Shown here piece by piece: positions 52,534 to 62,652 of a DNA stretch of 64,000 bases. The DNA comes from Pelomonas sp. CA6 (GTDB lineage Bacteria > Pseudomonadota > Gammaproteobacteria > Burkholderiales > Burkholderiaceae_C): NCBI RefSeq assembly GCF_022549225.1, contig NZ_JAKZFD010000001.1, forward strand, positions 310,001 to 374,000, read 5' to 3'. The notes under the pieces were generated by a model. The model saw only the letters and a program-made list of their open reading frames with translations, was not told the DNA's origin and made no database searches. The translations under genes and the position numbers were made by a program. Every line of letters starts with the position of its first letter. Positions within the stretch are counted from its first letter, which is position 1.

Positions 52534-54327
52534 ATGGACATGTCTGCCGCGGACATCAAACGTGCAGCGACCACGGACGGTCGCGCACAGCCGCAATCCC
52601 CCCACGCATCCGCCGCGGAGCTCAATGGCTCCGAAATCCTGGTCCGCAGTCTCCAAGCCGAGGGCGTCAAGTACCTCTGGGGCTATCCAGGCGGCGCGGT
52701 TCTTTACATCTACGACGCGCTCTACAAGCAGGACGCCATCCAGCACGTGCTGGTGCGCCATGAGCAGGCCGCCGTGCATGCCGCTGACGGCTATGCGCGC
52801 GCCACCGGAGAGGTCGGCGTCGCCCTGGTGACCTCGGGTCCGGGCGTGACCAATGCCATCACCGGCATTGCCACGGCCTACATGGACTCCATTCCCATGG
52901 TGATCATCACCGGGCAGGTGCCCACGCCGGCGATCGGTCTGGATGCCTTCCAGGAATGCGACACCGTGGGCATCACGCGCCCCATCGTCAAGCACAACTT
53001 CCTGGTCAAGGACGTGCGCGACCTGGCGGTGACGCTCAAGAAGGCCTTCCACATTGCCCGTACCGGCCGGCCCGGACCGGTGGTGGTGGACATCCCGAAG
53101 GACGTCTCCCTGAACAAGACCGCGTTCAGCTACCCGGAGCGTGTCGAGATGCGCTCCTACAACCCAGTGAAGCGGGGTCACAGCGGTCAGATTCGCAAGG
53201 CCGTGCAGCTGCTGATGGCGGCCAAGCGGCCCTACATCTACACCGGCGGCGGCGTGATCCTGGGCGAGGCCACGGCCGAGCTGCGCCAACTGGTCGAGCT
53301 GCTGGGCTATCCCTGCACCAACACGCTGATGGGCCTGGGCGCGATGCCGGGCACCGACCCGCGCTTCCTCGGCATGCTGGGCATGCACGGCACCTACGAA
53401 GCCAACATGACGATGCAGAACTGCGACGTCCTGCTGGCGGTGGGGGCACGCTTCGACGACCGCGTGATCGGCAATCCCAAGCATTTTTCGCAGGTCGAGC
53501 GCAAGATCATCCATGTCGACATCGACCCCTCGTCGATCTCCAAGCGGGTGCGGGTGGACATCCCCATCGTCGGCGACGTGAAGGACGTGCTGCAGGAGCT
53601 GATCGCGCAGATCAAGGAAGCGCAATCGCGGCCCGACGCGCAGGCGCTCAACGCCTGGTGGTCGCAGATCAACGAATGGCGCCAGCGCGAATGCCTGGCC
53701 TACAAAAAGTCCGACGAGGTCATCAAGCCGCAGATGGTTGTCGAGACCCTGTGGAAGCTGACCCGCGAACGCGACACCTACATCACCTCCGACGTGGGGC
53801 AGCACCAGATGTGGGCGGCGCAGTTCTACCGCTTCGACGAGCCGCGGCGCTGGATCAATTCCGGCGGTCTGGGCACGATGGGCGTGGGACTGCCGTATGC
53901 GATGGGCATCAAGCTGGCCAAGCCGGAGTCTGACGTGTTCTGTATCACCGGCGAAGGCTCCATCCAGATGTGCATCCAGGAGCTGTCGACCTGTCTGCAG
54001 TACCGCACGCCGGTCAAGATCGTCTCGCTGAACAACCGCTACCTGGGCATGGTGCGGCAGTGGCAGGAACTCGATTACGAGGGCCGCTACTCCCACAGCT
54101 ACATGGATGCGCTGCCCAACTTCGTCAAGCTGGCCGAGGCCTACGGGCACGTCGGTCTGCTGGTGGAGAAGCCCTCGGACGTGGAGCCCGCGCTGCGCGA
54201 GGCGATGCGTCTGAAGGACCGCACCGTCTTCCTGGACGTGCGCACCGACCCGACCGAGAACGTCTGGCCCATGGTGAAGGCCGGCAAGGGCATCTCGGAA
54301 ATGCTGCTCGGTTCCGAAGACCTGTGA
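52534..54327 (+). CDS. ilvB: Acetolactate synthase, large catalytic subunit
   Basis: 597 residues. Thiamine-diphosphate enzyme joining two pyruvates (or pyruvate and 2-oxobutyrate) for valine, leucine and isoleucine synthesis. Motifs: [14 protein letters not shown] near residue 49, [17 protein letters not shown] with the catalytic Glu near 75, [13 protein letters not shown] near 100, [14 protein letters not shown] near 446 and thiamine-binding [15 protein letters not shown] to NN near 470-497. AGAGG lies 7 bases before the ATG. A stronger ribosome site precedes an out-of-frame ATG at 52497. First gene of ilvB-ilvH-ilvC. Confidence 0.96.
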   Translation: MDMSAADIKRAATTDGRAQPQSPHASAAELNGSEILVRSLQAEGVKYLWGYPGGAVLYIYDALYKQDAIQHVLVRHEQAAVHAADGYARATGEVGVALVTSGPGVTNAITGIATAYMDSIPMVIITGQVPTPAIGLDAFQECDTVGITRPIVKHNFLVKDVRDLAVTLKKAFHIARTGRPGPVVVDIPKDVSLNKTAFSYPERVEMRSYNPVKRGHSGQIRKAVQLLMAAKRPYIYTGGGVILGEATAELRQLVELLGYPCTNTLMGLGAMPGTDPRFLGMLGMHGTYEANMTMQNCDVLLAVGARFDDRVIGNPKHFSQVERKIIHVDIDPSSISKRVRVDIPIVGDVKDVLQELIAQIKEAQSRPDAQALNAWWSQINEWRQRECLAYKKSDEVIKPQMVVETLWKLTRERDTYITSDVGQHQMWAAQFYRFDEPRRWINSGGLGTMGVGLPYAMGIKLAKPESDVFCITGEGSIQMCIQELSTCLQYRTPVKIVSLNNRYLGMVRQWQELDYEGRYSHSYMDALPNFVKLAEAYGHVGLLVEKPSDVEPALREAMRLKDRTVFLDVRTDPTENVWPMVKAGKGISEMLLGSEDL

Positions 54328-54492
54328 ACGCCTGAAGCCGCGAGGCGCAGCCGGTGTTACCGCACCGGCGGCGACCGCGCGGCGCGAGGCGGGATCGGTC
54401 CCGACCCAACCCTGCAGACCCTGCGATCGAAGAGCGTGGCCAAGGACCGCCGGTTACCGCCGTCGGCCTGAAGAGCGCGAAGGACGAGACTC

Positions 54493-54984
54493 ATGAAACA
54501 CATCATTGCTTTGCTCATCGAGAACGAGCCGGGCGCGCTGTCGCGCGTCGTCGCGCTGTTCTCAGCCCGGGGCTACAACATCGAAAGCCTGACCGTGGCC
54601 CCCACCGAGGATGCCTCGTTGTCGCGGATGACCATCGTCACCAGCGGCAGCGACGAGGTGATCGAGCAGATCACCAAGCATCTCAACCGACTGATCGAGG
54701 TGGTCAAGGTCGTCGACCTGACCGAAGGCCGCTACATTGAGCGCGAACTGATGCTCATCAAGGTGCGGGCGGTGGGCAAGGAGCGCGAGGAAATGAAGCG
54801 CACCGCCGACATCTTCCGCGGGCGCATCATCGACGTGACCGAGAAGACCTACACCATCGAACTCACCGGCGATGCCGGCAAGCTCGATGCCTTCATCGAC
54901 GCGATCGACCGCAGCGCCATCCTCGAAACCGTGCGCACCGGCACCAGCGGCATCGGCCGAGGCGAACGCATTCTGCGCGTCTGA
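54493..54984 (+). CDS. ilvH: Acetolactate synthase, small regulatory subunit
   Basis: 163 residues, normal length. N-terminal ACT domain (MKHIIALLIENEPGALSRVV, SARGYNIESLTVAPTED) binds valine for feedback inhibition; the C-terminal half is KVRAVGKEREEMKRTADIF and YTIELTGDAGKLDAFI. Activates and regulates IlvB. The 165-base gap after ilvB contains a 7-bp hairpin (GCCGGTG / CACCGGC) but no T-run. Confidence 0.96.
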   Translation: MKHIIALLIENEPGALSRVVALFSARGYNIESLTVAPTEDASLSRMTIVTSGSDEVIEQITKHLNRLIEVVKVVDLTEGRYIERELMLIKVRAVGKEREEMKRTADIFRGRIIDVTEKTYTIELTGDAGKLDAFIDAIDRSAILETVRTGTSGIGRGERILRV

Positions 54985-56052
<1,068 letters not shown>

Positions 56053-56096
56053 TGGAGTGGGCCGGGCGCGGGTGCGTCGCGTCCGATTCCTCACGC

Positions 56097-56129
56097 AAGC
56101 CGCGCCGGCCACCGCCAGCGCGGCTTTTT
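56097..56129 (+). terminator. Rho-independent terminator after ilvC
   Basis: AAGCCGCGC pairs with GCGCGGCTT around a 12-base loop and runs into TTTTT, 45 bases after the ilvC stop. It separates ilvBHC from pssA. Confidence 0.85.
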
Positions 56130-56160
56130 CATTGAAGGCGCTGTTGTATCCTCCCGCCCC

Positions 56161-57000
56161 ATGAACGAAACCCACGACAAGAACGTGGACCAGCTGGACG
56201 ATGACGAGGTTCTCGAGCCGCTGCGCCCGCGCCGCAAGGGCATTTACATCCTGCCCAATCTGTTCACGCTGGGGGCGCTGTTCAGCGGCTTCTACGCGAT
56301 CGTGATGGCGATCGGCGGCCGTTTCGAACAGTCGGCCTATGGCATCCTGGCCGCGATGGTGCTGGACAGCCTGGACGGACGCGTGGCCCGCATGACGCAT
56401 ACCCAGAGCACCTTCGGCGAGCAGATGGACAGTCTGTCCGACATGGTCTCCTTCGGCGCTGCGCCCGCGCTGATCATGTACATGTGGGCGCTGCAGGGCC
56501 TGGGCAAATGGGGCTGGTTCGCCGCCTTCGTCTACGTCGCCGGCGCTGCGCTGCGTCTGGCGCGTTTCAACACCAATATCTCGGTGGTCGACAAGCGCTT
56601 CTTCCAGGGGGTGCCCAGCCCTGCCGCGGCCGCGTTGGTCGTGGGGCTGGTCTGGGTGCTGGACGATGCCGGCTACAAGAATGTGCACCAGGATCCGGCG
56701 CTGGCATGGACGGCCTTCGGCTTCACGCTCTATGCCGGCCTGACCATGGTGACCAATGCGCCGTTCTACAGCTTCAAGGACATCAGCTTCAAGCGTTCGG
56801 TGCCCTTCATCGTGATCGTCGCGATCGCGCTGGGCATCGCGGTGATCAACATCTATCCGCCGCGCGTTCTGTTCGGGGTGTTCTGCATCTATGGGCTGTC
56901 GGGCTACGTGGTCTACGCCATCAAGCGTGCCAAGGGCAAGCCGGTGAGCGTGATCGCCACATCCACCGACGAACCCGACGAGCAGGGCTTGCATCGCTAA
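56161..57000 (+). CDS. pssA: CDP-diacylglycerol-serine O-phosphatidyltransferase
   Basis: 279 residues, about seven membrane segments. Makes phosphatidylserine, the precursor of phosphatidylethanolamine. The CDP-alcohol phosphotransferase signature DG-xx-AR-x8-G-xxx-D-xxx-D is intact in LDGRVARMTHTQSTFGEQMD and the following SLSDMVSFG. Charged N-terminus of about 25 residues precedes the first segment. No ribosome site; a -10-like TATCCT ends 8 bases before the ATG. The leuA promoter lies over its 3' end. Confidence 0.95.
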   Translation: MNETHDKNVDQLDDDEVLEPLRPRRKGIYILPNLFTLGALFSGFYAIVMAIGGRFEQSAYGILAAMVLDSLDGRVARMTHTQSTFGEQMDSLSDMVSFGAAPALIMYMWALQGLGKWGWFAAFVYVAGAALRLARFNTNISVVDKRFFQGVPSPAAAALVVGLVWVLDDAGYKNVHQDPALAWTAFGFTLYAGLTMVTNAPFYSFKDISFKRSVPFIVIVAIALGIAVINIYPPRVLFGVFCIYGLSGYVVYAIKRAKGKPVSVIATSTDEPDEQGLHR

Positions 57001-57010
57001 GCCGCTGGCG

Positions 57011-57019
57011 TGCTATATT
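57011..57019 (+). promoter_or_regulatory. Extended -10 promoter of the leuA leader
   Basis: TGC-TATATT, an extended -10 element matching TATAAT at 5 of 6 positions, begins 11 bases after the pssA stop. A weak -35-like TTGCAT at 56989-56994 has a 19-base spacer. Predicted transcription start is close to 57026, only a few bases before the leader peptide ATG. Confidence 0.65.
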
Positions 57020-57028
57020 CGTTGGACC

Positions 57029-57085
57029 ATGAAGACCTGGGCCGTGACCGCTCTGCTACTACTAGGTGAACCACGGGTTCGCTAG
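57029..57085 (+). CDS. leuL: leuA leader peptide (leucine attenuator)
   Basis: 18 codons encoding MKTWAVTALLLLGEPRVR. Residues 9-12 are four consecutive leucines, encoded CTG-CTA-CTA-CTA; CTA is clearly uncommon in this CTG-rich sequence, which would make stalling sensitive to charged leucyl-tRNA. It is directly preceded by an extended -10 promoter, followed by a terminator hairpin and then by two leuA genes. This is the layout of ribosome-mediated attenuation as known for leu operons. GGGCCGT in codons 4-6 can also pair with the 5' arm of the terminator (57116-57122). Confidence 0.88.
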   Translation: MKTWAVTALLLLGEPRVR

Positions 57086-57114
57086 ATCTGTCACGTCCTC
57101 ACGTCCTCGATCTC

Positions 57115-57156
57115 AACGGCCCGTATGCAACCTGCAGCGGGCCGTTGGTCTTTCTG
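57115..57156 (+). terminator. Attenuator terminator upstream of leuA
   Basis: Perfect 9-bp stem AACGGCCCG (57115-57123) / CGGGCCGTT (57138-57146) with a 14-base loop, followed by the pyrimidine-rich TTGGTCTTTCT. It lies between the leader peptide and the first leuA gene, 41 bases before the ATG. Confidence 0.85.
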
Positions 57157-57196
57157 AAGACTCTGTGGGTTGCGAATCTCCTCAACAGGAATCCCC

Positions 57197-58885
57197 ATGC
57201 TGAAGCAACCGCAACAGAAGTACCGAGCCTTTCAACCCATCGCGCTGTCTGATCGTCGCTGGCCCGACGTGCGCCTGGAGAAGGCTCCGCTATGGCTCAG
57301 CACCGATTTGCGTGACGGCAATCAATCGTTGATCGAGCCGATGAGCGTGGAGCGCAAGCTGCGCATGTTCGAGATGCTGGTGCGCATCGGATTCAAGGAG
57401 ATCGAGGTCGGTTTCCCCTCCGCCTCGCAAACGGACTTCGACTTCGTGCGGCTGCTCATCGAGCGCGACCTGATCCCCGCCGACGTGACCATCCTGGTGC
57501 TGACCCAGGCGCGGCGCGAGCTGATCGAGCGCAGCTTCGAGTCGCTGCGCGGCGCGCGGCGCGCGGTGGTTCACCTGTACAACGCTGTTGCGCCGGTGAT
57601 GCGGCGCGTGGTGCTGGGCATGAGCGAGGACGAGGTGGTGGAGATGGCGGTCAGCCATACGCGGCTGATCCGCGAGCTGGCCGACGCGCAATCGGAAACG
57701 GACTTTGGTTTCGAGTACTCGCCCGAGACCTTCTCCGGCGCCGAGTTGGCGTTTTCCAAGCGCATCGTCGACGCCGTCGTCGAGGCCTGGGGTGCGACGG
57801 CCGAGCGGCCCTGCATCGTCAACCTGCCTTCGACGGTGGAGCACTCCACGCCCAATGTCTTCGCGGACATGATCGAGTGGATGCACCGCAACCTCGCGCG
57901 GCGCGACGCCATCGTGCTGTCGGTCCATCCTCACAACGACCGTGGCACCGGGACCGCGGCCGCGGAACTGGCGCTGATGGCCGGGGCACAGCGGGTCGAA
58001 GGCTGCCTGTTCGGCAATGGTGAGCGCACCGGCAATCTGGATCTGGTCAACGTGGCGCTGAACCTCTACACCCAGGGCGTTCATCCGGGTCTGGACTTTT
58101 CGGACATCGACGAGGTCAAACGTTGCGTGGAGTATTGCAACCAACTGCCGGTGCATCCGCGCCATCCGTATGCCGGCGATCTGGTCTACACGTCCTTCTC
58201 GGGCTCCCATCAGGATGCGATCAAAAAGGCCTTCGCGCAGTACCGCGAGGGCGACGTCTGGCAGATCCCCTATCTGCCCATCGACCCCAAGGATGTAGGC
58301 CGCAGCTATGACGCGGTGATCCGCGTGAACAGCCAGTCGGGCAAGGGCGGCATCTCATATTTGCTCGAAGCCGAGTTCGGGGTGGAACTGCCGAGGCGCC
58401 TGCAGATCGAGTTCAGCCAGGTCGTGCAGGCGGTGACCGACAGCAGCGGCAAGGAGCTGGACGCTGCCGCCCTGTGGGCCATGTTCGAGCGCGAGTACGG
58501 CACCGCGAACGCACCGGTGCTGCAGCCCGACATCCGCAGCGGCGACAACGGACAGATCGAGCTCAGCGCGCTGGCCGATCTCAGCGTGCGCCGGCTCAAG
58601 GTCCAAGGTCAAGGTCAAGGCCCCATCGAGGCCTTCGTCGACGGGCTGAATCGCCAGCTCGTCTCCCAGGTGCGCGTGCTCGACTACCATGAGCACGCCA
58701 TTGGCAGCGGCGCCGATGCGCGCGCCGTGGCCTATCTTGAGCTGCGCGTCGGCGACTCGCTGACGCTCTTCGGAGTGGGCATGGACGCAAACATCGTCAC
58801 CGCCTCCCTCAAGGCCATCGTCTCCGGACTGCGGCGCGCCGCCCGACGCGGCAAGCTGCAGATCTCCAACGTACACACCGCCTGA
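57197..58885 (+). CDS. leuA: 2-isopropylmalate synthase, long LeuA type
   Basis: 562 residues, the longer class of isopropylmalate synthases found in actinobacteria, fungi and some proteobacteria. Condenses acetyl-CoA with 2-oxoisovalerate. [14 protein letters not shown] near residue 36 and [18 protein letters not shown] near 66 are TIM-barrel motifs, and [18 protein letters not shown] near 240 holds the metal-binding HxH-type region with [12 protein letters not shown]. The C-terminal regulatory domain is near 440-562. AGGAA lies before the ATG. Expression is predicted to be controlled by the upstream leucine attenuator. Confidence 0.94.
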   Translation: MLKQPQQKYRAFQPIALSDRRWPDVRLEKAPLWLSTDLRDGNQSLIEPMSVERKLRMFEMLVRIGFKEIEVGFPSASQTDFDFVRLLIERDLIPADVTILVLTQARRELIERSFESLRGARRAVVHLYNAVAPVMRRVVLGMSEDEVVEMAVSHTRLIRELADAQSETDFGFEYSPETFSGAELAFSKRIVDAVVEAWGATAERPCIVNLPSTVEHSTPNVFADMIEWMHRNLARRDAIVLSVHPHNDRGTGTAAAELALMAGAQRVEGCLFGNGERTGNLDLVNVALNLYTQGVHPGLDFSDIDEVKRCVEYCNQLPVHPRHPYAGDLVYTSFSGSHQDAIKKAFAQYREGDVWQIPYLPIDPKDVGRSYDAVIRVNSQSGKGGISYLLEAEFGVELPRRLQIEFSQVVQAVTDSSGKELDAAALWAMFEREYGTANAPVLQPDIRSGDNGQIELSALADLSVRRLKVQGQGQGPIEAFVDGLNRQLVSQVRVLDYHEHAIGSGADARAVAYLELRVGDSLTLFGVGMDANIVTASLKAIVSGLRRAARRGKLQISNVHTA

Positions 58886-58911
58886 ATCACCGCTGCCGAA
58901 AGAGCCCAGCC

Positions 58912-60456
58912 ATGTCCACCGACCGATTGATCATCTTTGACACCACCTTGCGCGATGGCGAACAGTCGCCCGGCGCCTCGATGACCAAGGACGAGAAGCT
59001 ACGCATCGCACGGCAGCTGGAGCGCCTGCGCGTCGACGTGATCGAGGCCGGCTTCGCGGCCTCCAGCAACGGCGACTTCGAGGCGGTGAAAGCCATCGCC
59101 GAGGCGATACGCGAGAGCACCGTCTGCTCGCTGGCGCGCGCCAACGACCGAGACATCGCGCGTGCGGCCGAGGCGCTCAAGGGCGCCGCGCGCTCACGCA
59201 TCCACACCTTTATCGCCACCAGCGAACTGCACATGGAGAAGAAGCTGCGCATGACGCGCGAGCAGGTGCTCGAGCAGGCGCGGCTGGCGGTGCGCTTCGC
59301 CCGCAACTTGTGCGAGGACATCGAGTTCTCGCCCGAAGACGGCTATCGCTCCGACCCCGACTTCCTGGCGCGCGTGATCGAAGCCGTGATTGCCGAAGGG
59401 GCCTGCACCATCAACATCCCCGACACGGTGGGCTATGCCGTGCCCGAGCTGTTCGGTGAGTTCATCCGCAGTCTGCGCGAGCGGGTGCCCAACTCCGACC
59501 AGGCCGTCTGGTCGGTGCATTGCCACAATGATCTGGGCATGGCGGTGGCCAACTCGCTGGCTGGCGTGAAGATAGGCGGCGCGCGCCAGATCGAATGCAC
59601 GATCAACGGGCTGGGCGAGCGTGCCGGCAACTGCTCGCTGGAAGAGGTGGTGATGGCGGTGAAGACCCGCCGCGACTACTTCGGCCTGCAGTTGGGCATC
59701 GACGCGAGCCAGATCGTGCCGGCCTCGCGTCTGGTCAGCCAGACCACCGGCTTCGTCGTGCAGCCCAACAAGGCGGTCGTGGGCGCCAACGCCTTTGCCC
59801 ATGCTTCGGGCATCCACCAGGACGGCGTGCTGAAGGCGCGCGACACCTACGAAATCATGCGCGCCGAGGACGTGGGCTGGAGCGCCAACAAGATCGTGCT
59901 GGGCAAGCTCTCCGGGCGCAACGCCTTCAAGCAGCGACTGCAGGAGTTGGGCATCGCCTTGGAATCCGAGGCCGAAATCAACGCAGCCTTCCAGCGCTTC
60001 AAGGACCTGGCTGACCGCAAGGCCGAGATTTTCGACGAGGACATCATCGCGCTGGTGATGGACGAATCGGTGACGCAAGAGCAGGAGCACTACCGCCTGC
60101 TGACGCTGGCGCAGCGCTCCACAACCGGTGAGCGCCCGCATGCGGAGGTGGTGTTCGCCGCCGGCGATGCCGAGTTCCGTACTGAGAGCGATGGCAATGG
60201 CCCGGTCGATGCGGTGCTCAAGGCCATCGAATCCAAGGTCGAAAGTGGGGCTGAGATGGTGCTCTATTCGGTCAACGCGATCACCAGCGGAAGCACAGAA
60301 TCGCAGGGCGAGGTCACGGTGCGCCTGCAGCATGCGGGGCGGGTGGTGAATGGCGTGGGGGCCGACCCCGATATCGTCGTCGCGTCCGCCAAGGCATATT
60401 TGAGCGCGCTGAACAAGCTGCAAAGCAAGACCGAACGGGTTGCCGCGCAGGGCTGA
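58912..60456 (+). CDS. leuA: 2-isopropylmalate synthase, short (E. coli-type) LeuA
   Basis: 514 residues, typical of the classical Leu[17 protein letters not shown] near residue 9, [19 protein letters not shown] near 40, [18 protein letters not shown] near 200 (metal ligands HCH..N), [21 protein letters not shown] and [11 protein letters not shown]. The C-terminal regulatory domain ends [15 protein letters not shown]. It follows the long leuA by 26 bases, so both are likely on one transcript. The two proteins are clearly different in sequence, not a recent duplication. Confidence 0.95.
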   Translation: MSTDRLIIFDTTLRDGEQSPGASMTKDEKLRIARQLERLRVDVIEAGFAASSNGDFEAVKAIAEAIRESTVCSLARANDRDIARAAEALKGAARSRIHTFIATSELHMEKKLRMTREQVLEQARLAVRFARNLCEDIEFSPEDGYRSDPDFLARVIEAVIAEGACTINIPDTVGYAVPELFGEFIRSLRERVPNSDQAVWSVHCHNDLGMAVANSLAGVKIGGARQIECTINGLGERAGNCSLEEVVMAVKTRRDYFGLQLGIDASQIVPASRLVSQTTGFVVQPNKAVVGANAFAHASGIHQDGVLKARDTYEIMRAEDVGWSANKIVLGKLSGRNAFKQRLQELGIALESEAEINAAFQRFKDLADRKAEIFDEDIIALVMDESVTQEQEHYRLLTLAQRSTTGERPHAEVVFAAGDAEFRTESDGNGPVDAVLKAIESKVESGAEMVLYSVNAITSGSTESQGEVTVRLQHAGRVVNGVGADPDIVVASAKAYLSALNKLQSKTERVAAQG

Positions 60457-60643
60457 GGTCGGTGTTGGGCAGTTCCACGGGGCTGCCCGGCTCAGGCGCA
60501 GCCCCAGGTCCCGGGAGGCCCAACCGCGCAGCAAGCGCCTCGGTGTGCGCCTTTTTGCACTTTAAGACAGTGCGTTAAGTCGTTGAATCTTGCCGAAGAT
60601 TGGGTCATCCCCTAAACTCCGGCCAGCTTTCTTGGGGACTGGA

Positions 60644-61660
60644 TTGAAGACGATCGCGACACTGCTGTCTGGCGCCGCACTGAGCGGCCTCCTGTTGGTG
60701 ATGGGCAGCGTGGCGCCGGTCGCGTCTGCCCACGCCGCCCCGTCCAACGCCAAGGCCAAAACCTCCGCCGCGCAGAAATCGACGCGCAAGGCCAAGCCGG
60801 CACCGCGCTCCCCACGCAAGGTGGCACGCGCGGCCCGCGAGACACCCGTGGTGGTGGCCAAGCCATCCTTCGGGCAGCTCTACGGCCTGCATGCGGTCGA
60901 TGACCCGCTGGAATTGAAATCCAGCGTGGCGCTGGTGCTCGACCAGGACACCAACGAGGTACTCTTTTCCAAGAATCCGCAGGCCGTGCTGCCCATTGCG
61001 TCGATCACCAAGCTGATGACGGCACTGCTCGTCGTCGAAGGCGGACAGTCGCTGGACGAGAAGATCACCATCACCGACGAGGACCGCGACACCGAGAAGG
61101 GCACCGGCTCGCGCCTGGCGATCGGCACCACGCTGACCCGCGGCGAGCTGTTGCATCTGGCGCTGATGTCTTCGGAGAACCGCGCGGCCCACGCGCTGGG
61201 ACGCAACTATCCCGGTGGCCTGCAGACCTTCGTAACGGCGATGAACGAGAAGGCCCGCTCGCTGGGCATGAGCGACACGCATTACGTCGAGCCGACTGGC
61301 CTGTCCAGCCGCAACCAGTCCAGCGCCAAGGATCTGGCCGCGCTGGTGAAGGTGGCCCACCAATACCCGCTGCTGCGCGAACTGTCGACCTCGCCCGAGC
61401 ATGTGGTGGATCTGGGGCGCCGTCAGCTGCAGTTCCGCACCACCAATGGCCTGGTGCGCAAGGCCGATTGGGACATCGGTCTGCAGAAGACCGGTTTCAT
61501 CAGCGAGGCGGGCCAGTGCCTGGTGATGCAGGCGCAGCTGGCCGGCCGCAAGCTGATCATGGTCTTCCTCGATTCGGCGGGCAAGTACTCGCGGATCGGC
61601 GACGCCGAGCGTGTGCGCAAATGGCTCACGGGTGGCAACTCGCCGCTGGCCAAGCACTGA
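60644..61660 (+). CDS. pbpG: D-alanyl-D-alanine endopeptidase/carboxypeptidase (PBP7 type)
   Basis: 338 residues from a TTG with GGGG upstream; other start codons in frame are further upstream. Signal peptide (LKTIATLLSGAALSGLLLVM to SAHAA), then a Lys/Ala-rich basic linker to residue about 75, then the penicillin-binding domain with ASITKLM (SxxK) near 127, SSENRAA (SxN) near 185 and LQKTGFI (KTG) near 280. Cleaves D-Ala-containing peptide bonds in periplasmic murein. Alone, with its own terminator. Confidence 0.93.
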   Translation: MKTIATLLSGAALSGLLLVMGSVAPVASAHAAPSNAKAKTSAAQKSTRKAKPAPRSPRKVARAARETPVVVAKPSFGQLYGLHAVDDPLELKSSVALVLDQDTNEVLFSKNPQAVLPIASITKLMTALLVVEGGQSLDEKITITDEDRDTEKGTGSRLAIGTTLTRGELLHLALMSSENRAAHALGRNYPGGLQTFVTAMNEKARSLGMSDTHYVEPTGLSSRNQSSAKDLAALVKVAHQYPLLRELSTSPEHVVDLGRRQLQFRTTNGLVRKADWDIGLQKTGFISEAGQCLVMQAQLAGRKLIMVFLDSAGKYSRIGDAERVRKWLTGGNSPLAKH

Positions 61661-61681
61661 GCGAGGCGGCTTTGCGCGTTT

Positions 61682-61712
61682 CAACGGCGGCCCAGGGCCG
61701 CCGTTGTCGTTT
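61682..61712 (+). terminator. Terminator after pbpG
   Basis: Perfect 10-bp stem CAACGGCGGC / GCCGCCGTTG, 5-base loop, then TCGTTT. It begins 22 bases after the pbpG stop and 43 bases before the convergent iclR-type gene's stop. Confidence 0.75.
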
Positions 61713-61754
61713 GAGCTCGAACAAGACTCTCGCAGGAGCCTCGTTTTCGGCACC

Positions 61755-62525
61755 TCAGGTGCCGCGATAGCCCAGTGCGGCGGAGATGCGCGCCGCCGTC
61801 TCCTTCAGCTTGGGCAGCCAGGCCTCCTCCAGCCGGTCGGCTGGCGCGGAGATGGACAGGCCAGCGATCAGTTTGCCCTGGTCGTCGTAGATGCCGGCGG
61901 CCATGCAGCGCACGCCCAGCTCCAGTTCCTCGTCGTCGCGCGCCAGGCCGCGTTGGCGCACCAGCGCCATTTCGCGCTCCAGCGCCGCCAGGTCGGTGAG
62001 GCTGTTGCGGGTGTGGCCGGCCAGACCGGTGCGCGTCGCATAGGCGCGCACGCGCTGCGGATCGTCGCTGGCCAGGAACAGCTTGCCGACCGAGGTCAGG
62101 TGCAGCGGCGCCCGCCCGCCGACCGCGCGCACCACCTGCATGCCGGAGCGCTCGCTGTAGGTTCGTTCGATATAGACGATCTCGTCGCCCTGGCGCACCG
62201 AGAGGTTGACGGGCTGGTGCGTCAGCTTGTGCAGCTCGCGCATCGGGCCGATGGCCGCCTCGCGAACGTCCAGCCTGGCCTTGACCAGGTTGCCCAGTTC
62301 CAGCAGACGCATGCCCAACCGGTAACTGCCGGCCTCGGGGCGATCGACGAAGCGGCCCAGCGCAAGGTCGTTCAGGATGCGGTGCGCGGTGGATGGATGC
62401 AGACCTGTGCTTTCGCTGATCTGCTTCAGCGAGACCGGATCCTGGTGCTGGGCCAGCACATCCAGCAGGGAGAACATCCGCTCCAGGACCTGGATGGCGG
62501 GGGCTTGGAGCTCCGACGATTTCAT
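61755..62525 (-). CDS. IclR family transcriptional regulator
   Basis: 256 residues. N-terminal winged HTH (ERMFSLLDVLAQHQDPVSLK, SESTGLHPSTAHRILNDL) and a C-terminal effector domain with GRAPLHLTSVGKLFLA near residue 138 and ELGVRCMAAGIYDDQGKLIAGLSISAP near 200. The target is unknown; no catabolic operon lies next to it. IclR proteins usually control aromatic or organic acid degradation. Confidence 0.92.
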   Translation of the reverse strand: MKSSELQAPAIQVLERMFSLLDVLAQHQDPVSLKQISESTGLHPSTAHRILNDLALGRFVDRPEAGSYRLGMRLLELGNLVKARLDVREAAIGPMRELHKLTHQPVNLSVRQGDEIVYIERTYSERSGMQVVRAVGGRAPLHLTSVGKLFLASDDPQRVRAYATRTGLAGHTRNSLTDLAALEREMALVRQRGLARDDEELELGVRCMAAGIYDDQGKLIAGLSISAPADRLEEAWLPKLKETAARISAALGYRGT

Positions 62526-62607
62526 GGTGAGGGATTGTGGAGGATGCGGGTCAGTTTTGCATGGCGAAATTAAGCGGGCGAGGCAGACCGTCGCTCCTGC
62601 CCATCAC

Positions 62608-62621
62608 CGGGGCTGACCCCG
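62608..62621. repeat. Short GC hairpin between the iclR-type gene and hpnE
   Basis: CGGGG-CTGA-CCCCG inverted repeat 32 bases downstream of the hpnE stop, within the 127-base gap. No T-run on the minus strand; a weak terminator at best. Confidence 0.25.
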
Positions 62622-62652
62622 CGTCTGGTTCCAGATCCTGAAATGCCACCGC

